NCBI RefSeq assembly: GCF_964340395.1
Contig: NC_135556.1
Location: forward strand, 25,881,223 to 25,945,222
Reading direction: 5' to 3'
Source of the DNA: Glandiceps talaboti
Taxonomy: Eukaryota > Hemichordata > Enteropneusta > Spengelidae
DNA: 64,000 nt
Positions 54,681 to 64,000 of the stretch are shown piece by piece. How positions within the stretch are numbered: position 1 is the first letter of the stretch; every line of letters begins with the position of its first letter. The notes under the pieces were generated by a model. The model made no database searches. It was not told where the DNA came from and saw nothing but the letters and a program-made list of their open reading frames with translations. The position numbers and the translations under genes were made by a program.

Positions 54681-54982
54681 CTTTAAAGATCAACTAACTT
54701 CCATTCTCCCCCTTCTTTAAATATCACCCAACTTCCATTCTCCCCCTCCTTTAAATATCACCCAACTTCCATTCTCCCCCTCCTTTAAAGACCAACCCAC
54801 TTCCATTCTCCCCCTCCTTTAAATATCACCCAACTTCCATTCTCCCCCTCCTTTAAAGACCAACCCACTTCCATTCTCCCCCTCCTTTAAAGACCAACCC
54901 ACTTCCATTCTCCCCCTCCTTTAAAGACCAACCAACTTCCATTCTCCCCCTCCTTTAAATATCAACCAACTTCCATTCTCCC
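54681..54982. repeat. 34-bp pyrimidine-rich minisatellite, nine copies
   Basis: The unit ends ACTTCCATTCTCCCCCTCC and begins with either TTTAAATATCACCCA or TTTAAAGACCAACCC. Both variants are interspersed: copies 2, 3 and 5 are of the first kind, copies 4, 6 and 7 of the second, and copies 1, 8 and 9 are intermediate. The plus strand is strongly pyrimidine-biased. Confidence 0.96.
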
Positions 54983-55354
54983 ACGATTTCACATTTTCAG
55001 AGTTACAAACTGAATTGATAGATATTGTAAATGTGAAGGTTCTTGGAAGTATTTATAGAAATCTAACCAGCAATACATCGATCGATAGACGACTACCTTC
55101 CCTTCCTCCCCTAAAATCCATTTCGATTTTGTCTTTAATGAAAATAAAGTAATATTATTTTTAAAACCCCCAGAAAAGTTGCCAATTTTACGACTTTTGT
55201 GATTTTTTATACAGCCACCAATTTGAAGAGTTGAGCACACGTTATATTATAAGATATTTAATCATAGATAGCTGGTTAAGTTTTCCTTAATTTGTATGAT
55301 TTTGTTGGAAAATATTGAATTGAGTGACTAACTACGCTATATAAATAAGTATGA

Positions 55355-55543
55355 GAATGTTCTAACGTTTGTGTCAGTAGCCCATGCTACAATAATGTTC
55401 TAATGTTTGTCTGAGTAGCCCATGCTACAATAATGTTCTAATGTTTGTCTGAGTAGCCCATGCTACAATAATGTTGTTTGAGTAGCCCATGCTACAATAA
55501 TGTTCTAACGTTTGTCTGAGTAGCCCATGCTACAATAATGTTC
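55355..55543. repeat. 38-bp minisatellite, five copies
   Basis: GAGTAGCCCATGCTACAATA recurs with the linker ATGTTCTAA(T/C)GTTTGTCT. The fourth copy has lost part of the linker. AGTAGCCCATGCTAC is itself an interrupted inverted repeat, so each unit can form a small hairpin (GTAGC...GCTAC). Confidence 0.93.
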
Positions 55544-56463
55544 AAGCAATTAGGAAACAATCCAATAAAAACAGTACAAGGGGTTTTTTTCCGAATCGCA
55601 ATTAAATCGTGGAGACAATCTGCCATTATATCTCTTGGGTACTCCGACAACTAACACAACGTCCAAGGTAAATAAAGTGAACTTACTGGTGAATCAAGAT
55701 TTCCAAAAAAAAGAGGAACTACTCACTTCTTAGAGATCTTTATCAAAACGCCGAATATCTCATATGCATATAACAGAAAAACCATGTATATGCAATGAAC
55801 TCATTAAATATTGGTAGAAAAATAGTTTGACAGTTTTATTGTAGGGGCAGCGTCATATACACTTAGATTTGATAGCAAACGTTGGGTGTGTTTATGGCGG
55901 TATCCCATGGCTACATTATGTATTTACTGCTCTATAAGTACAATCATTAGTCTATTTTTCCTTCAGCACTGTTTCACAACTTTGGATGATTAGGGAATCA
56001 TAAAGCGTGGTAAAGAGAAAATAAAGACAACATGAAAGGTGTAAGGATATAGCTGTGGTCCCATTCAATTGTCTCCGAGCATAAACACACGTTATGATGA
56101 ATGTCAAAAAATAGCGAGAGCTATTAAAAATGAGCGAGACGAAATTAGTCTACCATTTGATGCTTTTATATTATCTTCAGAACTCTAGGCATCAATTTCT
56201 ATCGCGCCAGAGGGTTCCAACTACGCTGTGAAATTTGTCATAGTTGTTTTAGGTAATCCACTGTGACTAACACCGGTTTGTCTTCCATTAAATATTACGT
56301 ATTCCAAAATTACCGGTGCGTAATTGCACTTTGTCTCTCTCCATTAACACATAAACTTTAATATTTTCACCCTCGACTCAATCGAATACCATTGCTAGAT
56401 TTTTTTCTAAACTGTTGGTATTTACTCATGCATTTGTCGGGCTTCTTGATGACAATTTGTTTT

Positions 56464-56563
56464 ATGTATGTATGTATGTATGTATGTATGTATGTATGTA
56501 TGTATGTATGTATGTATGTATGTATGTATGTATGTATGTATGTATGTATGTATGTATGTATGT

Positions 56564-56603
<40 letters not shown>

Positions 56604-56763
56604 ATGTATGTAGGTATGTAGGTAGGTAGGTAGGTAGGTAGGTAGGTAGGTATGTATGTATGTATGTATGTATGTATGTATGTATGTATGTATGTATGTA
56701 TGTATGTATGTATGTATGTATGTATGTAGGTAGGTAGGTAGGTAGGTATGTATGTATGTATAT
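56464..56763. repeat. Compound microsatellite (GTAT)n/(GT)n/(GTAG)n
   Basis: GTAT blocks are interrupted by a GT block (about 56566-56586) and two GTAG blocks (about 56610-56651 and 56727-56747). Repeated switching between GTAT and GTAG suggests spread of point variants within one array. Confidence 0.97.
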
Positions 56764-57310
56764 GGGGTGGGGTGACGACTGCCGACTACTGTTTTGTCAA
56801 ATATATCGTGTATATTTCTTTGTTTGCTGGAAATATTGAATCCAATAACTCGGAATGAAAGGCAATTACCTTACAAGTGTAATTTGTGATAAACAAATTA
56901 CATGATAATGACGTGACAATGTGCGACATTTTTACAGGAACATTTTATCGCATAATATGTCTGATCAGCTGAAAAACTTGACTGACCGACGAGACTTCAT
57001 ATTTAGATTGTAATCTAAGTCGCTTTACTTTGCGTTAGCCCTGATTCATAAATGACTGCCTCTCGAAATACTGGAATTATCTCAGCCGTGAAAAAATCGT
57101 TGATTTTGTTGGATTTGTTCAAAGGAACCGGTAAAATGGTGATGGTAATCGTATTGTGCTTGAAATCTAATCACACAATAGGAATAATCTGGTAAGAGTA
57201 ACCTACCGCTATGAATGACTTCAAGCGGGCATAATCTAAATCATGCAATTCGTCAATTGACTCTTTTTCTTGTAATACCACAAATGGATAACCGTTCTTT
57301 CCATCTGATG

Positions 57311-57570
57311 TTTTCAGCCGGTTTTCATCTTAAAAGGTAATGTTAGTCGTCTCCACATGTTACTCTAAGAAATTTTCGCCCGAATTTAATCTTAAAATGA
57401 ACTGTTGGTCGTGTAGAAATGTTTAATTCTAAATAATTTCGGTCGCTTTCCACCTTAAAATGTGCAATGTTAGTCTCAAAATAATTTCGGCCGATTTTAA
57501 TCTTAAAATGAACTGTTGGCCGTGTATAAATAAATTCTCTGGAATAATTTCGGCCGAATTTCATCCACAA
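57311..57570. repeat. Decayed tandem repeat, about 48-64 bp unit
   Basis: Four to five copies share AATTTCGGCCGAATTT and ATCTTAAAATGAACTGTTGG. Two copies carry AACTGTTGGYCGTGTA and alternate with two carrying AATGTTAGTC, which hints at an original two-unit period. Confidence 0.75.
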
Positions 57571-59530
57571 TTTGTTATAGTAGGGTTTATTTCACCTGTG
57601 TATGTTTTCTACCAAACGTTCAACCGTGACGTTATTAGTTCTTAGATTCAGTCTTTACTTTAAACACAACGTTAAGCAATCGAGAATATGAAGAAAAAAT
57701 AAACATAAACAAAACTCGTAAAACAAATTGAAAACCAAAGTTGATCTAAGCTTGTTATAACGCGGGTAAGGTTGCTCAACCATCAAGCACGCCACCAGCG
57801 ATTTAGAAACGAAAATCGAGTATGCTTGTCGGTTTAATATAAATTAAAATTAAGATATGAAACGAAACTCTTGCATCAATAGTATTGAAATGGACAACAA
57901 TTCACTAGTACATATTTAACTATAGGTTAATTTGTATACAGCTATTAAAAGTCTAACTTTTCGGGTTGTTTGTTGCTATTGACGTTTTGATACACAAATC
58001 TCTTCTGTACAAATTGGAACAGTACCCTTTAAAATGAACCAGTCATCACATGAACGTCTCGAGGTGTGGTGATTTAATGGAGCCAGCCTGTTGGCAATCC
58101 ATTGTACATAGCCATACTAATTGCACAAATTGTGAAAAACAGAAATGACTTTTGTAGCTGTCGGTCAGCCTAATATAACTGATGTTGTTGGAAAAAGCGT
58201 TTTATATTACCAATTATTTTATTGAATTTAAGCTTTGACAAACAATGTGAGCTAACGTAGACTTAGTCTATCGGAACGGCTGATGATGGAGAGGGGAAAG
58301 CATACTCTCAAAGCTACGTATACTGTGTAATCAATTTTTTTTAAAACTCTTAGACTGAAGAGGGGTTTGGAAAGGTCTGCTGGTATCAACTTACACACAG
58401 GAAATGAACATCTCGTACGTAGCAAGAAATCGATTCCTGTTATTATTTGTTCTGTATGATGAATTGCATTTCAGTCAAGTGTACCGTCATCGTCTGATAA
58501 TTACACACTAAACTACACACTGGCTATTACACCCAAAACGCAAACATTAAACAAATGTTAATATTTCGATGTGTGAAAAAGGACAATAATTGCTGTTTTG
58601 TTTGTCATATTGGGATATAAGCTTGTATGACATGTCTACCTTATACTACATTTTGCAAGGGTTAATAAACCAAGGCTATAAATATCATGAAAATTGTTCA
58701 GCAAAGGTGACGGATACGAAATAGTTTAATAAGAGAAAATTGAAACTGTACCGCTGTGTAAAGTATTGTAATGATACACGAGATAACATTACCCTAACAC
58801 AGTCCGTAAAAATGATTAAAACTGCCCCCGGCAATGAAAGCTTATGAAATCGACAATATATCCACACATACGTTATTAAGTCATGTCCGTATCATTTCTA
58901 ACAATTATTTGGATGGCGCGATATGGCGGGTGACTGTTTTCACTCAATATGAAGGTTTCACCTCTAAGGAGAATAAGAGTACAAAACTTTTGGAAATCAA
59001 GTCTGTCTAACATTGTGTTATATAAACGACTTAAACCATTTCTCGTCATATTTACAGTTTATTCAAATTCACCTGCAATCTCATTTTCTATATTATTTCG
59101 TATATTAAACTGTAAGAACGGGGTTTCACAACTTTACCAAATTACTATCAACTTCATTCCAACACATAATGAAAAGATCGGTATCACGACTCGATGCAAC
59201 CATCAATCATTCTCTCTCACATAGGTGTTCATTTTTTTTTGTTCATTAAGAAATGATTTGAACAGGATTGTATATTAAGGCCCCAGTAGGTATAACCAGA
59301 TGTTTGTCTTGCTAGTGAAAAGTTATGTAAAACTTCAGAGAAAAAAACAACAAACCCTCTAAAAACACCGATTTACAGGTTGATTAGTGATAATGCTAAA
59401 TGTTCTCATTTCGTTTTGTAAACTGTGATCTGTAATAATTACAGACACAAAACTACATTACATGGTGTATATGTGTATTACTTAGATTAAACCTGTTAGA
59501 CTTATACATAAATTGACTATTTCACGATAA

Positions 59531-59654
59531 CACAGACACAGACACACAGACGCAGACACAGACACAGACACAGACACACACACATATGTATGTATGTGTG
59601 TGTCTATGTCTGTGTCTGTGTCTGTCTCTGTCTGTCTGTCTGTCTGTCGTCCCT

Positions 59655-59740
<86 letters not shown>
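59531..59740. repeat. Compound (CAGACA)n-(TGTCTG)n-(CT)n array with internal palindrome
   Basis: CAGACA-type units (59531-59585) meet their own reverse complement, TGTCTG-type units (59586-59648), at CATATG. A CCCTCCCCCC spacer and about 40 CT units (59661-59740) follow. Ser/Leu and Arg/Glu open frames here are artefacts. Confidence 0.95.
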
Positions 59741-59744
<4 letters not shown>

Positions 59745-59905
59745 ATCAATATACACAAACCACAGGCGGAACCACAGAAGAAGAAAACTATGGTGGAAAA
59801 AATGACGTTGATTGAAAAAATTACTGAAATATTCATTCAATAATGGTGTTTATTCATTTATTTACTAACAAATCTCCCACGCCCTTCCCATCTCATAATT
59901 TGTAC

Positions 59906-59949
59906 GTGTTTTTATGAGTTGACACTCAGTGTTTTTATGAGTTGACACT
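59906..59949. repeat. 23-bp direct duplication
   Basis: GTGTTTTTATGAGTTGACAC occurs at 59906 and 59929. Confidence 0.93.
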
Positions 59950-60051
59950 TTCATAACTTAGATATGGCGTCACGACGTTTCTCGATTTGTAAAAGAAAGT
60001 ATAAATTTAATAGTACAATTTATGACCATGACTTTAAAAAACAAAGAAATT

Positions 60052-60524
60052 TATGTATATACAACAAGAATAGATTCTTGGAAATCAAACCTTTCATGTA
60101 TATGCAACAGGAATAGATTCTTGGAAATCACACCTTTCTTGTATATGCAACAGGAATAGATTCTTGGAAATCACACCTTTCTTGTATATGCAACAGGAAT
60201 AGATTCTTGGAAATCACACCTTTCTTGTATATGCAACAGGAATAGATTCTTGGAAATCAAACCTTTCATGTATATGCAACAGGAACAGATTCTTGGAAAT
60301 CAAACCTTTCATGTATATGCAACAGGAATAGATTCTTGGAAATCACACCTTTCTTGTATATGCAACAGGAATAGATTCTTGGAAATCACACCTTTCTTGT
60401 ATATGCAACAGGAACAGATTCTTGGAAATCAAACCTTTCATGTATATGCAACAGGAATAGATTCTTGGAAATCACACCTTTCTTGTATATGCAACAGGAA
60501 CAGATTCTTGGAAATCAAACATTT
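60052..60524. repeat. Second 43-bp minisatellite, about 11 copies
   Basis: GATTCTTGGAAATCA starts every 43 bp from 60073 to 60503. Two main variants are AATCAAACCTTTCATG and AATCACACCTTTCTTG, with a further A/C site in GGAAYAGATT. The sequence is unrelated to the 43-bp satellite at 36.5 kb. An apparent 119-residue open frame at 60250-60609 is repeat read through three frames and has no recognisable domain. Confidence 0.96.
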
Positions 60525-60640
60525 TCGTTTATTACGTTTCTACCATGCATCTATGGATTCCTTATTGAAATATATGTTCAGGCGTCATATCACTTTTTTG
60601 TTATCGTAGCCAATATTGTTTTTTGTTGTCTGCGCTTCAG

Positions 60641-61035
60641 CGGAATCGGCCCCCTTTTAGTGTTGTTAATGGGGTTCGTCAAGGAAGCATCATTTCGCCC
60701 AAATTATTCGTGGACGGACTGAGCAAAAAGTTCCAGTCAGCAGGAGTGGGGGGTCATATGACTGGCAAAATTACCAACTACTATGCGGATGACCTAGTAC
60801 TGATTTGTCCTTCAGTCAAATCTTTAAGGAAATTGATTAAGATTTGTGAACAGTATGGAGAGCAGCATGACATTCTTTTCCACACTGCAAAAATGTGAAG
60901 GTATGTATGTCGGGAAGCAATCGAAGTTTGTAACCTCAAAAAGTACCTCTGGTACATTATGTCTTCCACAGGGGATGACGAAGTAGATAAGTGGGGGCAG
61001 CTTAAAGTGGCCAAATGGATGAGGATTGGGTATTT
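60641..61035 (+). pseudogene. Decayed LINE (non-LTR) reverse-transcriptase fragment
   Basis: Translation gives the reverse-transcriptase signatures NGVRQGSIISP and the catalytic YADDLVLICPS (YADD at 60782-60793), then KICEQYGEQHDILF. After a stop at 60896-60898 another frame carries KKYLWYIMSSTGDDE (from about 60937), a typical downstream LINE segment. The fragment lacks the endonuclease, most of the polymerase and any 3' end. It has lost residues between SPKLF and VDGLSK and before YADD, and it contains at least one frameshift. The pattern is like CR1/Rex-type elements by memory, but the clade is uncertain. It is flanked by the 43-bp minisatellite on the left and a long palindrome on the right. 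Confidence 0.88.
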
Positions 61036-61059
61036 ATTTTAGACTTTTAATTAATAAAA

Positions 61060-61300
61060 CAATTTTATTATGGCTTTCTACTTGCAAAAATAATGTGAAG
61101 CAACATATACAAAGTCATTGTTTGTAACTTAATGGATTGCAAAAGATTAATAAATGTGTAAAACGGTTGATATTATACGTACAATAACTAACATTTACAC
61201 ATGTTTTAGTTTTTTTGCAATCCATTGAGTTACAAACAATGACTTTGTATATATTGCGTCACTCTATTTTTGCAAGTAGGAAGCCATAAAAAATTGAATT
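61060..61300. mobile_element. Long palindrome, possible MITE or foldback element
   Basis: The left arm (about 61060-61146) reads ATGGCTTTCTACTTGCAAAA through AAGTCATTGTTTGTAACTTA to GGATTGCAAAA. The right arm (about 61213-61299) is its reverse complement with about 90 percent identity. The inner 66 bp are themselves imperfectly palindromic around about 61180, so almost no unique loop is left. TTAA occurs just outside both ends, but a target duplication is not proven. No coding capacity is seen. A non-autonomous DNA transposon is likely, and a local inverted duplication is the alternative. Confidence 0.7.
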
Positions 61301-61620
61301 AAAATACAATGTATAATGTTTAAATGTTTGGTGTAACTATAGTACATGTACTAGGATTGATGTATACTTTAAAGGTGGCATATAACACAATACGGTTAGT
61401 CTTTGACCCAAGAGGTGCAGTCATATATGTGTAACCAGAAATATTTTACATCGCTCTACCGAAAGCTGTCGTATACGTATTCTAGAGAGTAACAATACTT
61501 TAATTCGAATCTGCACTGATTTGGATGCATACTTTAGTTTAAACTTTTGGAAAAGTTATAGGCGTGTCATATACAGTACAAGATAGTTGCTTGTTTAATA
61601 TTAATCTGTATTTCTTTTTT

Positions 61621-61716
61621 TGTATTTGTATTTGTATTTGTATTTGTATTTGTATTTGTATTTGTATTTGTATTTGTATTTGTATTTGTATTTGTATTTG
61701 TATTTGTATTTGTATT
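61621..61716. repeat. (TGTATT)n hexanucleotide microsatellite, 16 copies
   Basis: Sixteen perfect copies of the hexamer form an almost uninterrupted 96-bp array, with a Gln/Ile open frame on the minus strand that is an artefact. Confidence 0.97.
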
Positions 61717-61772
61717 GATACGTTTTTTATATTTTTATGAGACACCTTGATGGCCTGAAATAAAGAAATTAT

Positions 61773-61808
61773 AATAATGATAGTAATAGTAATAGTAATA
61801 ATAATATT
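61773..61808. repeat. (TAG/TAA)n microsatellite
   Basis: A short ATAGTAATAGTAATAGTAAT tract passes into AATAATA. Confidence 0.85.
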
Positions 61809-63501
61809 TACCCTGCCAGTTCCCGATTTCAAGGATTTGTACATATGGCACCATCTCGTTATCAGCAGTACTCTAAAATGTAGAATAGAGAAAATGTGCC
61901 CTTTGTTTTGTGTAGATTGGAAATGAATGGATACTTTATTATTCACACATTACATTTTGTCATCACTTGGCTCTCCCTTGAAAGTTTGCGTTGGAAATAG
62001 CGAATCAAATACGTTTCGTTGCCCGCATAATATACAATCATTGTTGCCTGAGTAACGCATGCGAAATATACTCCCTTGCTGTCAGGACAAGTTAAATTAA
62101 GTCATAGAGTTAAAACCATGGACAATCACCAGGTGTCTAATCATAGACTGTCTATGGTCTAATGTATAGATTATACAGTTAGTTATCTTCACAAACTTTA
62201 TACGTCCACCCTGTCAGATCCATTACCGAAAACACCGACACAAAAATTGTTTGCTACTTTTCAGCGACTTTTTAGAGAATTTATCGAGTTTCCAACTTGA
62301 ATTTTGATATGAAATCATAAAATGTGAATATTTTCATGCGGTTACCCCAACAGGAAGTTTAGATTCGTTAAAAGAACACAAGATTTTTTACGGGAATGAT
62401 TTTGGAGGGAAACCAGACTCCTAAAACGCGTGTCGCATCTACAACACGTGACTTTTATATGACATGTCAAGTAAGATGCCATGTCTTGTCATGTCCACAA
62501 TACTCTTTATGTGACACATTGTTAAAAGTCCAGGTATCCATTTACAGTGAACATTTACCTTAGACGTGTTGTTTAAAGGAAAAAGCTAGACCCTGTAAGT
62601 ATTATATTACCCTAGCCTTGTTTTATTTCTTTATTTAGGCATTCTTATAGTTTGATTTCTTTATAGGTAATGAAACATATACGTCATTGCAACCTTAAAT
62701 GTGTATTGCAATTTTTGTTATTAGAGTCGTTGAATGTCTTCATCGTCCATACTTCTAATCATAAAACTGGTACGTTCTTTCTAACCGATCGGAATATGCA
62801 TGTACTTCCGTTTCAATTCAATCTTGAGAGTAGTTTGATTATTATCAGAAACATAACAACACAGTCAGAAAATCATTTTGAACTAAACAAATCTAGAAAG
62901 ATAAGGACGCAGTCATATAAGCTAATAACGTCTGTAAGTTAAATGGAAATATTTCTCTTGACTATACAAAGAAGAGATATATCTATCAGTCAGTCAGTCT
63001 GCCAAAGCAATCCCACTTCACAATGATAGCTATCCGATACAATGTACATTTCAGTCATTATCTCTCAATGCGCCTATCTTCTAATTGTCTTACTGAACCC
63101 TAATCAGATTTCCTCTTGTCTCTGACGTTGCTTAGCAACCAATGGATGATGAAGATGTGTAGAGTTACGAGCCGTTGTCGTCTTTTGAAAACCACTGTCA
63201 CGGAATGGTGTTATTTATGATACGTTAGAAAGCATTAGGTATATTTAAGCTCCATATTACACGTCAGCTTGTATTTGGAATCAAATGTTTCTACACTTTG
63301 GAGTGTGTGTGTATACAATTTCGTTACCTTAATTTCTCTCATTTGACTGTGTAAATTTCACTTTGAATAAACATTAAAGCTATCGCTTTTCCGTTTAAGT
63401 CAAATTATTATGCTTATCCCGTATTTTGAGGGATGCATAAAGACATCACAATTAATTATGTTTCATGTCTTAAATTAAGGAGATCGTTCTATTTACCAGA
63501 G
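61809..63501. other. Intergenic DNA, nothing recognised
   Basis: AT-rich sequence holds one X-box motif (63127) and no supported gene. The open frame at 62670-62942 has no family resemblance and starts in AT-rich noise. Confidence 0.55.
63127..63140. promoter_or_regulatory. RFX-type X-box motif
   Basis: GTTGCTTAGCAACC is identical in its 13-bp core to the motif at 44413. Being near the right edge, it could belong to a neighbouring gene's promoter. Confidence 0.4.
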
Positions 63502-63615
63502 AGGGGAGACAGGGTCGTCAACGACTGACCGGACCCGCTGATGTATTCTTCCGCCCATAGGGGAGACAGGGTCGTCAACGACGGACCAGACCCGCTGATG
63601 TATTCTTCCGCCCAT
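63502..63615. repeat. 57-bp GC-rich tandem duplication
   Basis: GGGGAGACAGGGTCGTCAAC starts at 63503 and 63560. Both copies run through GACCCGCTGATGTATTCTTC to CGCCCAT. The copies differ by two or three bases. It is GC-rich against its AT-rich surroundings, and the function is unknown. Confidence 0.95.
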
Positions 63616-63829
63616 GTAAGTTCATATAGACACCAAATATCATCTTAGCTTTATTTATATTTTAACAAAAGGTAAAGACAAATAATATTTATGATTGATG
63701 AAATTAACCGTCTTCAAGTTTGGAAACGCGTATGTTTCTGAATAAAATGTATCGGGTGGCATTTTCTATTGGCATTTTATGGGCTTATAAATAATTGATA
63801 AATAACTGATATAACAACTTCCAGTTCAC

Positions 63830-63868
<39 letters not shown>

Positions 63869-63970
63869 ATAAAAAAAGAAAAAAAAGGGAAGATAAATAA
63901 ATATATATATATATATAGATAGATAGATAAACAAACAAACAAACAAACAAACAATAAATAAATAAATGAA
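63830..63970. repeat. Mixed microsatellite (CAAG)n, (TA)n, (GATA)n, (AAAC)n, (AAAT)n
   Basis: Nine or ten CAAG units (63830-63868) are followed by an A-rich stretch, then TA, GATA, AAAC and AAAT runs close to the window edge. Confidence 0.93.
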
Positions 63971-64000
63971 CATTAAATGCAAAAAATGAATGGAGGATGT

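Noticed and set aside
60250-60609. 119-residue open frame with internal repeats
   Set aside because: It is the 43-bp minisatellite read in successive frames (3 x 43 = 129 bp), with no known domain and AT-rich context.

Overview
The window is animal nuclear DNA: A+T-rich, intron-dominated, with no operon-like packing and many micro- and minisatellites. One gene is recognised with confidence. It is the 5' end of a dachshund (DACH/dac) orthologue on the minus strand. Exon 1 (coding part 29425 down to 29016) encodes the SKI/SNO/DAC DNA-binding domain. Exon 2 (1184 down to 1069) continues in the correct phase with the family's SRPGRPPKR motif. Intron 1 spans 27.8 kb between them, and the rest of the gene lies off the left edge. 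The protein lacks the long Ser/Gly runs of vertebrate DACH1, and the repeat content is dense and simple. Both suggest an invertebrate bilaterian, perhaps a marine lophotrochozoan or hemichordate, but the species cannot be fixed from the sequence.

Layout. 1-1068 is the start of intron 2. 1069-1184 is exon 2. 1185-29015 is intron 1. It is strongly CpG-poor and carries a few decayed duplications, a G-rich minisatellite at 10.2-10.4 kb and stretches that could be conserved regulatory DNA. 29016-29425 is coding exon 1, followed upstream by 5' UTR/promoter sequence. From about 27.3 to 33.5 kb the DNA is CpG-rich, as expected for an unmethylated promoter domain. 30.9-64 kb is upstream intergenic DNA with no recognised gene. 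It holds nearly all the long tetranucleotide arrays, several minisatellites (43, 65, 34 and 38 bp units), a decayed LINE reverse-transcriptase fragment (about 60.64-61.02 kb) and, next to it, a roughly 240-bp near-perfect palindrome.

How it works together. Dachshund is a nuclear transcriptional co-regulator of the Pax-Six-Eya-Dach network. A huge first intron and a gene-poor 5' flank are typical of a developmental regulator with distant enhancers. Candidate regulatory marks upstream include palindromic RFX-type X-boxes (38.2, 44.4 and 63.1 kb), a CTCF-like core at 32.43 kb and a group of CACGTG E-boxes at 42-49 kb. These are motif matches only. No RNA gene, CRISPR array or intact mobile element was found.
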